From Pyrodictiaceae archaeon (GTDB taxonomy: Archaea; Thermoproteota; Thermoprotei_A; Sulfolobales; Pyrodictiaceae): 5,671 nt of DNA. The notes under the pieces are model-generated. The model saw only the letters and a list, made by a program, of their open reading frames with translations. It did no database searches and was not told the DNA's origin. The position numbers were made by a program, and so were the translations under genes. Position 1 is the stretch's first letter; every line of letters begins with the position of its first letter. The DNA lies in the NCBI GenBank assembly GCA_026986935.1, contig JALSNP010000003.1, forward strand, positions 1 through 5,671, read 5' to 3'. Of this stretch, positions 1 through 5,441 are shown piece by piece.

Positions 1-940
1 GTTCAGCAATGCTCTGTGTATAATGAGGATCGTAGCCATATATTCTTGCAGCTTCGGCTTGGAGATCGCCGAGATTGAATGGCGGCGGGGGAGACAGGGT
101 GGACCTAGTTGCCGAGACGTTAGTAATCAAGGCTTCCGGTCTCTCCTTAATGTCTCTGGCAATCTCTATTGCCTCGCTCCGCTTATTGACCGTTGCTACT
201 AGGATCCTTCTTACCACATTATTACGCAACTTTACATGTACATGTACAGTGAAGTAGGGTAACGGCACGAAGAGGTTTCTCCTTCTCGTCCTATCTACTG
301 CTTCTTTAAGCGTAGGCGACTGAACCCTACCAGCACTCAGTATAACACGCTTACCATAGACTAGCTTTACTGACTCCATCAACGCTCTACTAACATTAAT
401 ACCCCAAAGCCAGTCTAGCTCATGCCTAGCAAGACCAGCTTCAATCATGTCCCAGTCAAGAGAAGACATAGAAGAAAAAGCTCGCCGTATATCACTCGGA
501 GTTAAAGCACTAAATTTCACTCGAAACGCTCTCCTTAGATCACCGAGAAACTTTATAATTAAAAAACCAATAACGCTCCCCTCTATGTCATAGTCGCATG
601 CATTAATGAAAGCAATAGCCTTCTTAGACAATAGTTCTAGAACATTAAGAAACTTTTTAGTATACTTTGCGTTCTGATCAATCTGCCAGAGAGGCGCCCA
701 ATAGTATCTAAAGACAGGGAACCCGGTCCCATCTGTAGTGAGTCCATAAAGATGTCCTGCCGCGCTAGCAACGATGTAGTAGTCATTCTGTCTCTTAAGT
801 ATCCAAAAGGGTACATTACTCATTGAGCAATAAATAGGACGAGAACTTATAGCAAGGTACTCTGCAATACGTTTCGCTGCTTTAGGTTTCTCAGCTATTA
901 CCAGCACATACCTGCTTGGAAGCCAGCACTTCCTCCTCAT
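1..940 (-). CDS. topA: Type IA DNA topoisomerase (archaeal TopA), 5' part; continues beyond the left edge
   Basis: Translating the minus strand from 940 gives 313 uninterrupted codons. The enzyme nicks and reseals one DNA strand through a 5'-phosphotyrosine to relax negative supercoils. Visible parts: the TOPRIM domain starts with VLVIAEKPKAA (about residues 12-22, with the conserved Glu17) and carries the metal-binding motif ACDYDIEG (Asp116, Asp118, Glu120). HELDWLWGINVSRAL and SAGRVQSPTL (about 202-211) are typical topoisomerase IA core motifs, and PPPPFNLGDLQAEA near the left edge leads toward the active-site tyrosine, which lies outside the window. The ATG at 940 is preceded by GAGG about nine bases upstream; the frame stays open to about 1000 with only a TTG (955) as alternative start. 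The single TOPRIM without a helicase-like N-terminus excludes reverse gyrase. Family assignment is secure; the exact start is fairly secure. Confidence 0.95.
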   Translation of the reverse strand, partial: MRRKCWLPSRYVLVIAEKPKAAKRIAEYLAISSRPIYCSMSNVPFWILKRQNDYYIVASAAGHLYGLTTDGTGFPVFRYYWAPLWQIDQNAKYTKKFLNVLELLSKKAIAFINACDYDIEGSVIGFLIIKFLGDLRRAFRVKFSALTPSDIRRAFSSMSSLDWDMIEAGLARHELDWLWGINVSRALMESVKLVYGKRVILSAGRVQSPTLKEAVDRTRRRNLFVPLPYFTVHVHVKLRNNVVRRILVATVNKRSEAIEIARDIKERPEALITNVSATRSTLSPPPPFNLGDLQAEAARIYGYDPHYTQSIAE

Positions 941-992
941 AGGACAATACCTCAAGAAACCTAATCCATGCCAAGACCCCTGCTTCGAACAT
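891..992 (-). CDS. Possible 33-residue small ORF overlapping the topA start (uncertain)
   Basis: In the topA leader, an ATG at 992 is preceded by AAGGT seven bases upstream and opens a 33-codon frame ending at a TGA at 891, which overlaps the topA start by 50 bases in another frame. The peptide begins MFEAGVLAWIRFLEVLSYEE and looks amphipathic. The same frame extends upstream to a GTG at 1028, which has no ribosome site. It could be a small protein or a leader ORF whose translation affects topA initiation. I recognise no family. It may equally be chance, since the overlapping topA codons constrain half of it. Confidence 0.27.
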   Translation of the reverse strand: MFEAGVLAWIRFLEVLSYEEEVLASKQVCAGNS

Positions 993-1076
993 AATAGCTA
1001 CCTTCTCATAGCAATGATGCCGTCTCACTAGCTCAGCTAAAGCTAGAATAAAGAGAGTCCATTAAGCCTATCGAAT

Positions 1077-1083
1077 CTATAAA
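1077..1083 (-). promoter_or_regulatory. Probable TATA box for topA
   Basis: The minus strand reads TTTATAG inside CTATTTATAGATTC, between the rpoK stop and topA. Transcription would be expected to start about 25 bases downstream, near 1054, giving a leader of roughly 115 bases before the topA ATG at 940 and leaving the small ORF at 992 inside the transcript. No strong purine-rich BRE is visible, so this rests on position and AT content. Confidence 0.4.
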
Positions 1084-1126
1084 TAGAAGGGATTAATGAG
1101 CCCCATCTCCTGGACAGATAGCTGTT

Positions 1127-1146
1127 ACGACCTACGTAGCGGTCGT
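1127..1146 (-). terminator. Inverted repeat just after the rpoK stop, possible mRNA 3' hairpin
   Basis: ACGACC at 1127-1132 and GGTCGT at 1141-1146 form a perfect 6-bp stem with an 8-base loop, four bases past the rpoK stop codon. The loop contains the small palindrome TACGTA. No T-tract follows, so it is not a classical terminator; it may stabilise the rpoK transcript end or be a protein site. Confidence 0.35.
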
Positions 1147-1150
1147 GCTC

Positions 1151-1459
1151 CTAATGAGCTCGTTTCTTATCAAGTACTAGGAGCCATTTCAGCGGAATGG
1201 CCTGTATCCTTCCGCTCCGCGTGTATCTCACTATAGTCATAGGGAGCACTCCTGCCTCGAACTCGGCTTTTGCTAATAGTACAGGATCTTCTCTAACATT
1301 CCTTGGAAGAGCCTCAGCATCTATTAGGACGGGTGCCCCCATGCTTATCTGAAGCGCCCTCGCACCTATCACTCTTGCTCGCTCGAATCGCGTCAACCAT
1401 GGTGGCCCAATCTCGATCTTCTTCTTAAGCTCCTCAACGCTTAACACTTCTTCACCCAT
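1151..1459 (-). CDS. rpoK: DNA-directed RNA polymerase subunit K (Rpb6/omega family)
   Basis: This 102-residue protein is the archaeal counterpart of eukaryotic Rpb6 and bacterial omega, a small subunit that clamps the largest polymerase subunit and helps assembly. The hallmark is LTRFERARVIGARALQIS followed by MGAPVLI (residues 22-46), with the second conserved block LAKAEFEAGVLPMTIVRY (about 62-79) and a short basic C-terminus. The length is normal for archaeal RpoK with a slightly extended N-terminus (residues 1-17, helical and charged). The ATG at 1459 has only a weak GGGG element upstream, but a TATA-like CCTATAAGG lies about 29 bases away, which fits a leaderless or nearly leaderless transcript. 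It lies between the thermosome gene and topA on the same strand but has its own upstream promoter region, so it is probably transcribed independently of the chaperonin. Confidence 0.97.
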   Translation of the reverse strand: MGEEVLSVEELKKKIEIGPPWLTRFERARVIGARALQISMGAPVLIDAEALPRNVREDPVLLAKAEFEAGVLPMTIVRYTRSGRIQAIPLKWLLVLDKKRAH

Positions 1460-1485
1460 TCTTGACGCCCCTACACTACCGTTCC

Positions 1486-1490
1486 TTATA
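1486..1490 (-). promoter_or_regulatory. Candidate TATA box for rpoK
   Basis: The minus strand reads CCCTATAAGG with TATAA at 1490-1486. Its centre lies 29 bases from the rpoK ATG, a spacing at which transcription would begin at or a few bases before the start codon. The 10-mer CCTTATAGGG (plus-strand reading, 1484-1493) recurs at 5258-5267 upstream of the 105-residue gene. A more upstream AT-rich stretch near 1523-1535 is an alternative promoter. Confidence 0.4.
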
Positions 1491-1603
1491 GGGAGAAAAT
1501 AGAGGTTATCCTAAACCATGCACATATAATGTTATAGAGTAGTAAAAGCCGGGACACCGAGATTATGAGCGGAGAACGATGGGTATAGGCATCCTATGGG
1601 TTC

Positions 1604-1639
1604 AAAAACCGTTATCAGGAGTATTAAGAGTATTAAAAA
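1604..1639 (-). terminator. T-tract terminator region downstream of the thermosome gene
   Basis: On the minus strand the first T5 tract (1639-1635, in GTTTTTAATACTCTTAATACTCC) begins 12 bases after the thermosome stop, and a second T5 (1608-1604, in CGGTTTTTGAACC) follows about 30 bases later. Archaeal RNA polymerase terminates intrinsically on such T-rich tracts without needing a hairpin. AATACTC occurs twice in direct repeat between them. The position right after a highly expressed gene supports the call. Confidence 0.6.
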
Positions 1640-1650
1640 CTTGGTCTATG

Positions 1651-3321
1651 TTACTCCTCTTTCTCTCCTTTCTTGCCCTTCTTCTCCTCGGTCTTCGGCG
1701 TAGCTGCTATTACGTCATCTATCTTTAGAATCGTTGTCGCAGCCTCTGTCGCGCTCTTAAGTACCTGCTCTTTTACTAGTATCGGCTCAATTACATTGAT
1801 CTTTGTCATATCCTCCTCTATCTTCGATCTCAGCACGTCTATCCCGGCAGCGGTTTTTCCTTCGCTGTGTAGCTTCCTTAGATCCATTAATGCTTGCAGA
1901 GCATCCATGCCCGCGCTCTCTGCTAGTATCATTGGTATCTCCTCGAGGGCGTCAGCGTATGCCTCCACTGCTAGCTGCTCCTTACCGCCGAGGCTCTCCG
2001 CGTACTTTCTCAGTCTTAGTGCTAATTCAACTTCTACTGCTCCACCGCCTGGAACTATTATTGGCTTTCTTAGAACGTTTCTCAGCACGTGTAGAGCGTC
2101 CTGGATGTTTCTCTCAGCCTCGTCTAGTACCATGTCGTTCGCTCCGCGTAGTAGTATTGTTACTGCCTTGGGGTTGGGGCAGCCCTCTATGAATATCATT
2201 TTGTCGTTTCCTACTTTTCTCTCCTCTACGAGCTTAGCGAAGCCTATGTCCTCTGGTTTTAGGTCGCGTAGGCTGCTTACTATCTTGCCTCCGGTAGCGT
2301 ACTCTAGTTTCTCTAGGTCGCTTCTTTTTACTCTTCTTACTGCCATTATTCCTTTCTTTGCTAGGAAGTGTTGTGCAACCTCGTCTATACCCTTCTGGGT
2401 TATAACAACTATGCCAGCCTTACCAGGCTCCAAACCATCCCTCCTCATACGCTCAACAGCAACACTATAGATCTTATCAACCATTTCCTTGAGTATCCGT
2501 GCCTCCTCGTCCAGGAATGCTTTTATCTGCTCGGGCGATGTTATGTTTATCTTAGCTGTTATCTCTGGTTTTTCTACCTCTAGTGGAGCATCTAGGAGCA
2601 CTATGTAGGCGTTCTCAACCCTCTTAGGCATACCAGGGTGAACAACCTCCTTATCAAGAACAATGCCCTCTACTAACTTACTGTCCAGTATGCTTCCTCC
2701 CTTCTTCTTCTCAATCTTTATCCTGTCTATCCTCACGTCATAAGTGCCGTCAGGCCTCTTGTCTGCTACCTTCAGTACAGCCTCCACAGCCATTTCTGTT
2801 AGTTTTTCTAGATCAGCGCCGCTTCCAACGTACTTGCTGTAGAGGCTTGTAGCAGCTATCCTCTTTAGTGTGTCGCGGTCCTCAACATTTACTTTTACGC
2901 CGATGTTGCCTAGCTCTTGTAGGGCGAAGTCGAGAGCCTTCTTATAGCCCTCTATGATGGTTGTTGGGTGGATGTTCTGGTCGAGGAGGTTCTCGGCCCG
3001 GTCTAGAAGCATGCCTGCGAGAACCACAGCACTGGTTGTACCATCACCTACCTCCGCATCTTGTGCCTTTGCAACCTCGACTAGTAGCTTAGCTGCGGGG
3101 TGCTGTATCTCCATCTCCTTGAGTATCGTCGCTCCATCGTTTGTTATGGTCACGTCGCCGAAGCTGTCGACGAGCATCTTATCGAGGCCGCGCGGGCCTA
3201 GGCTCGTCTTAAGCACTTCTGCGAGCACTTTGGCGGCTAATATGTTGCTTCTTAGAGCCTCTCTGCCATACACACGCTGTGTGCCCTCTTTGAGTATGAG
3301 TACTGGAACGCCAAGCGCCAT
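1651..3321 (-). CDS. thsA: Thermosome subunit (group II chaperonin, alpha-like)
   Basis: This 556-residue protein is an archaeal cytosolic chaperonin subunit that assembles into a double-ring ATPase and folds proteins inside a chamber closed by its own helical lid. ATP-site motifs are intact: LGPRGLDKML (41-50), TNDGATIL (60-67), QDAEVGDGTT (87-96, with Asp93 of GDGTT), PGGGAVEVELALR (424-436), and Asp400 in MVLDEAER, which should be the catalytic aspartate. The C-terminus ends in a charged KKGKKGEKEE tail. The N-terminal half (VEVAKAQDAEVGDGTTS) resembles crenarchaeal alpha subunits more than beta. Residues about 285-300 appear inserted relative to family members I remember. The ATG at 3321 follows a GGGGTG ribosome site six bases upstream. 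The gene has its own promoter and terminators, so it is a single-gene unit. The subunit letter is less certain than the family. Confidence 0.97.
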   Translation of the reverse strand: MALGVPVLILKEGTQRVYGREALRSNILAAKVLAEVLKTSLGPRGLDKMLVDSFGDVTITNDGATILKEMEIQHPAAKLLVEVAKAQDAEVGDGTTSAVVLAGMLLDRAENLLDQNIHPTTIIEGYKKALDFALQELGNIGVKVNVEDRDTLKRIAATSLYSKYVGSGADLEKLTEMAVEAVLKVADKRPDGTYDVRIDRIKIEKKKGGSILDSKLVEGIVLDKEVVHPGMPKRVENAYIVLLDAPLEVEKPEITAKINITSPEQIKAFLDEEARILKEMVDKIYSVAVERMRRDGLEPGKAGIVVITQKGIDEVAQHFLAKKGIMAVRRVKRSDLEKLEYATGGKIVSSLRDLKPEDIGFAKLVEERKVGNDKMIFIEGCPNPKAVTILLRGANDMVLDEAERNIQDALHVLRNVLRKPIIVPGGGAVEVELALRLRKYAESLGGKEQLAVEAYADALEEIPMILAESAGMDALQALMDLRKLHSEGKTAAGIDVLRSKIEEDMTKINVIEPILVKEQVLKSATEAATTILKIDDVIAATPKTEEKKGKKGEKEE

Positions 3322-3385
3322 TACGTTACACCCCTTACCCGTAACCCTCTCTTAGCCGTGTGTAGGTTGCCTTCCCGGCCGCTTC

Positions 3386-3392
3386 TATATAA
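3386..3392 (-). promoter_or_regulatory. Strong TATA box and BRE of the thermosome gene
   Basis: The minus strand reads CGAAACACTTATATAGAAG. TTATATA (3392-3386) is a near-consensus archaeal TATA box, and the adjoining CGAAAC fits the purine-rich TFB recognition element. The predicted transcription start is near 3364, giving a leader of about 42 bases that carries the GGGGTG ribosome site. It is the best-matching promoter in the window, as expected for an abundant chaperonin. Confidence 0.8.
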
Positions 3393-3448
3393 GTGTTTCG
3401 CAGGAGACGAGCAAGGCAAGCCAAGAAACAATTCCGGGCTCTGAGGGC

Positions 3449-3820
3449 TTAGAAACGAAGACTTATACCCAGCGAGCTAGGGCTAAGCCCTCTAGACCTA
3501 AGAGCGTACAAAATTCCACGACGTATAGCGTGCTTATCACTCACTGGGTTGAAGAAGAACCCTATCTGCTCCCATATCTGTTTACCCATATAGTAAAGAC
3601 GTAGGCGTGGCGTCAAGTCGTTATGCATGGGCCCTGGTCCTGCATGTGCTAGATCTATTTTAACAACAAGAATTACTGGCTCAAGATAGTACGATACATC
3701 ATCGACCAGGGACGATATGTACCTGCCCATCGGCGTTGTTGAATCAAATATAGCTAGCAATACTATTCTATTCTCGCGCACAGCCTTCTCGGCATCAGCC
3801 CACGTCCTTGCATCAATCAC
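3449..3820 (-). CDS. Cysteine-free thioredoxin-fold protein of unknown function
   Basis: This 123-residue protein has the order of a thioredoxin fold: helix, strand IVLLAIF (19-25), helix from about 31, strand VILVVKIDL (49-57), then LTPRLRLYY with Pro71 at the cis-proline position, and the hairpin MGKQIWEQIGFF (78-89) that closes the sheet, followed by a helix. The place of the redox CxxC reads DSTTPMG (26-32), so CGPC is replaced by TTPM, and the protein contains no cysteine at all. It therefore cannot be a thiol-disulfide oxidoreductase and more likely binds or scaffolds. The start is GTG at 3820, overlapping the preceding zinc-ribbon gene in GTGA, which implies translational coupling. Fold assignment is by eye; the function is unknown. 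Confidence 0.8.
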   Translation of the reverse strand: MIDARTWADAEKAVRENRIVLLAIFDSTTPMGRYISSLVDDVSYYLEPVILVVKIDLAHAGPGPMHNDLTPRLRLYYMGKQIWEQIGFFFNPVSDKHAIRRGILYALRSRGLSPSSLGISLRF

Positions 3821-4671
3821 TTCTGCGCCACCTCAGCAGCCCTTCTTTTCTCAGCTAAGAGGCTCTTGAGAAATGCCCGCTCCTTCTCAGTCAAATGTAA
3901 AACTACGTCCCCTCGAGAGAGCGTGCTACTTGGAGGCTTAATAGAATCGCTGACAATCACATAGCCCTTCGCTATAGCGTCCTCGATTTCCCTCGGCGAG
4001 TAAAGCTCAACAAATTCCAACAACTTTTCCCTAAAATCTATCGCCTTCTTAACATCTTTCTCGGATAACTCTCTTCCACAAATAATGCAGACAAGATCCG
4101 GCGTTACAGCTCTAAAACCACAATAAGGACAAGCAATGGCTGTAGGCATGCCATATTTTTCCCAAATTGATCTAAGTAGTGGAATAAGATCCTCCCTGCC
4201 TAGTCTCAGAGCCTCTCTATAAAGCCTAGGCATGTATTTGGCAGCGATTCTTTCCCCATAGCTAGCCACAAATTCCAGCTGCTCCGGGGTTAGCTTATCG
4301 AATTTCTCTAAAAGGTACGCCGATATATACATGTATACATGGCTGCTGGTAGCTACCAGCCTAGATATTATAGAGTCCTTCGAAGGCCTCGATGAGTACT
4401 GCTCAAGGATGCCCTCAATCACGGGCTTCAACGCCTCTATTACCTGTTCACGCGTAAGCCCCAGTATATCGAGACCCAGCCTAGTCATCACATCATCCAC
4501 AATACCCTCAAGCAGTCTAAGAGGATCAATACTAGCAGAGACCCTGCCCCGCGAAGAAGCGCTACGGCGCCCACCCTTTCTACGAGCAGAGCTACTGGCC
4601 TTCTCTCCAGCTCTAAGACTATTATCCAGAGTCTTTACTCCTCGCAATCTTCTCCTTCTACCACGAGGCAA
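3817..4671 (-). CDS. Zinc-ribbon protein with basic N-terminus, function unknown
   Basis: This 284-residue protein is not one I recognise. Residues 1-47 are a low-complexity basic tail (RGRRRRLRG, ARRKGGRRSASSRGR), likely disordered and possibly nucleic-acid binding. Residues 48-175 are predicted helical. A zinc ribbon follows: CPYCGFRAVTPDLVCIICGR, with Cys181, Cys184, Cys195 and Cys198 as ligands. A charged helical C-terminal part (200-284) includes a predicted coiled segment and ends in KRRAAEVAQK. No signal peptide or membrane segment is seen. The start is a TTG at 4671: no ATG or GTG occurs in frame upstream, and the first downstream in-frame ATG is codon 62. A TATA-like CTTATTAAG centred 30 bases upstream fits a leaderless TTG start; an alternative is the TTG at codon 9, preceded by AAGGAGA. 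It is coupled to the following thioredoxin-fold gene, suggesting the two act together. Confidence 0.85.
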   Translation of the reverse strand: MPRGRRRRLRGVKTLDNSLRAGEKASSSARRKGGRRSASSRGRVSASIDPLRLLEGIVDDVMTRLGLDILGLTREQVIEALKPVIEGILEQYSSRPSKDSIISRLVATSSHVYMYISAYLLEKFDKLTPEQLEFVASYGERIAAKYMPRLYREALRLGREDLIPLLRSIWEKYGMPTAIACPYCGFRAVTPDLVCIICGRELSEKDVKKAIDFREKLLEFVELYSPREIEDAIAKGYVIVSDSIKPPSSTLSRGDVVLHLTEKERAFLKSLLAEKRRAAEVAQK

Positions 4672-4696
4672 TCGGTACCAGTCCCAACAACTAAAT

Positions 4697-4705
4697 CTTA
4701 ATAAG
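4697..4705 (-). promoter_or_regulatory. Candidate TATA box of the zinc-ribbon/thioredoxin-fold pair
   Basis: The minus strand reads TTCTTATTAAGATT, with CTTATTAAG at 4705-4697. Its centre is 30 bases from the proposed TTG start at 4671, so the transcript would be leaderless or nearly so. The element is almost palindromic, so rightward initiation is possible too, but nothing convincing lies in that direction. Confidence 0.45.
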
Positions 4706-4801
4706 AATAACCCTTTTTAGCATCCTTGTCCCTAGAAGAGATAGCATTATTTTCGGCGAGGAAGAGACTCAATCCTAGTAAAGGGGAGATGTTGTTACTT
4801 G

Positions 4802-4824
4802 CCCCCCGCGACCCTCCAAGGGGG
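4802..4824. other. GC-rich hairpin in the 213-base intergenic gap
   Basis: CCCCC (4802-4806) and GGGGG (4820-4824) can form a five-pair GC stem around a 13-base loop, with one further G-U possible on the minus-strand RNA. It lies about 60 bases downstream of the 105-residue gene's stop, so it may mark that transcript's 3' end. There is no T-tract. The rest of 4672-4884 holds no gene I can support. Confidence 0.25.
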
Positions 4825-4884
4825 ATGACGACATTACCGCGAACAGAACCCCTCATAGACTTAATAATCATAATTTCAAGTGGA

Positions 4885-5202
4885 TTAATAATATTCGTCG
4901 TACCAATCATGTTCTCTTCTAACATATATTGCCCCGTTCTTCGCCGCATAGCGGCTAACAATATAACTCAGCACTATTTCTAATTGTCTCCTCCTTCTAC
5001 GTGCATTTTTAAGCGCTTTCTCAAGCTCGTCAAATGTAAAACTCTTGCCCTTAAACCATGCCTTAACGAGCCTCCTATAAACGTAGCGAAGAAGTTCTTC
5101 GTATTCGTCTTCGAGGTCAACATTGTATCGGTATTTGTACACGATCTCCTCTATAAGGTCTCCAAGATACTTATCAATAAGCATTAGCGCGTCTTCTTCC
5201 AT
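4885..5202 (-). CDS. Small tyrosine-rich helical protein, unrecognised
   Basis: This 105-residue protein matches no family I know. It is highly charged and predicted almost entirely helical: an acidic N-terminal half (DLEDEYEELLRYVYRRL, about 29-45), the motif FTFDELEKALKNA (55-67), a run of five arginines (68-72), then QLEIVLSYIVSRYAAKNG and a C-terminus ending in HDWYDEYY. Thirteen of 105 residues are tyrosine. There is no cysteine, signal peptide or membrane segment, so it is probably cytosolic and may bind nucleic acid or a partner. The ATG at 5202 is preceded by GGAGTG seven bases upstream, a good ribosome site, and a TATA-like TTATAG at 5249-5244. Its upstream region carries overlapping inverted repeats, hinting at regulation. 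The regular codon structure, start signals and amphipathic pattern make it likely real. Confidence 0.75.
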   Translation of the reverse strand: MEEDALMLIDKYLGDLIEEIVYKYRYNVDLEDEYEELLRYVYRRLVKAWFKGKSFTFDELEKALKNARRRRRQLEIVLSYIVSRYAAKNGAIYVRREHDWYDEYY

Positions 5203-5241
5203 GGCACTGCACTCCAGTATGGCTACTATCTTTGAGTCACG

Positions 5242-5278
5242 CCCTATAACTTCTTCCCCTTATAGGGTCAATACCCTA
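5242..5278. repeat. Two overlapping inverted repeats sharing one arm, candidate operator or RNA switch
   Basis: CCCTATAA (5242-5249) and TTATAGGG (5260-5267) form a perfect 8-bp inverted repeat with a 10-base spacer. TAGGGT (5263-5268) and ACCCTA (5273-5278) form a second perfect 6-bp repeat with a 4-base spacer. The two share TAGGG, so in RNA they could form only one at a time. The first repeat covers the candidate TATA box of the 105-residue gene, a classic place for a repressor; alternatively they form exclusive hairpins in a longer transcript coming from the sRNA side. Confidence 0.5.
5244..5249 (-). promoter_or_regulatory. Candidate TATA box of the 105-residue gene
   Basis: The minus strand reads GGGGAAGAAGTTATAGGG. 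TTATAG (5249-5244) has a purine-rich BRE-like stretch upstream and predicts initiation near 5220, leaving a leader of about 17 bases that includes the GGAGTG ribosome site. The box coincides with one arm of an inverted repeat. Confidence 0.45.
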
Positions 5279-5299
5279 CATGGTCGGAGTATCCGATAG

Positions 5300-5370
5300 G
5301 GGCTCAGAGGCTACCATTATCCTCACGCAGTGTTTTTGTTAAATCAGCTATACCGGGCTCAGCATCGCCC
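5300..5370 (-). ncRNA. Candidate second box C/D guide sRNA
   Basis: On the minus strand: stem GGGC (5370-5367), box C ATGCTGA (5365-5359), an 11-base guide GCCCGGTATAG, box D' CTGA (5347-5344), a 17-base spacer, box C' GTGAGGA (5326-5320), a 12-base guide TAATGGTAGCCT, box D CTGA (5307-5304) and stem GCCC (5303-5300). The terminal stem sits at the exact offset of a kink-turn with a 3-base bulge, and a TATA box lies about 30 bases upstream. Against it: box C has C instead of the conserved A at position 4, and the D'-C' spacer is long. By the N+5 rule it would methylate the U in AGGCUACCAUUA and the A in CUAUACCGGGC. Its C' box matches that of the neighbouring sRNA. Confidence 0.45.
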
Positions 5371-5395
5371 TCTCTTATTCTCTTGCCCTCAGCCC

Positions 5396-5403
5396 TAATT
5401 ATA
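5396..5403 (-). promoter_or_regulatory. Candidate TATA box of the second C/D sRNA
   Basis: The minus strand reads GCGTATAATTAGG with TATAATTA at 5403-5396. Initiation about 26 bases downstream falls near 5374, four bases before the predicted terminal stem of the sRNA candidate at 5370. No clear BRE is visible. Confidence 0.45.
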
Positions 5404-5441
5404 CGCCCATGAAGAGGAGTAGGGAGTTAAAGTACCCTAGT

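Noticed and set aside
234..247. Perfect 14-base palindrome TACATGTACATGTA
   Set aside because: It lies inside topA and encodes the alternating VHVHV stretch; nothing suggests a regulatory site there.
1021..1060. CTGA and GTGAGAC on the minus strand in the topA leader, tested as a C/D sRNA
   Set aside because: No box C, no second D box at guide distance and no terminal stem.
1673..2470. Long plus-strand frame opposite the thermosome gene
   Set aside because: It is the antisense shadow of conserved chaperonin codons, serine- and proline-rich in the way such shadows are.
4820..4835. ATGACGA on the plus strand, tested as a box C
   Set aside because: No CTGA occurs anywhere in the gap on that strand.
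4698..4961. Minus-strand frame of 87 codons in the 213-base gap
   Set aside because: It overlaps the 105-residue gene in another frame, has no ribosome site before its start, and its composition shows no protein-like pattern.
4726..4983. Plus-strand frame of 85 codons with one hydrophobic segment (LIDLIIIISSGLIIFVV), considered as a Sec61 beta-like membrane protein
   Set aside because: It starts with TTG, has no ribosome site, overlaps the well-supported 105-residue gene tail to tail, and lacks the Sec61 beta motif around AGLIRYYEE. The hydrophobicity comes from an AT-rich stretch of A/T-biased codons.
5304..5431. Minus-strand open frame of about 40 codons reading GRIIRAEGKRIREGD
   Set aside because: It contains no ATG, GTG or TTG start and coincides with the second sRNA candidate; purine-rich strands in archaea often read as charged peptides.
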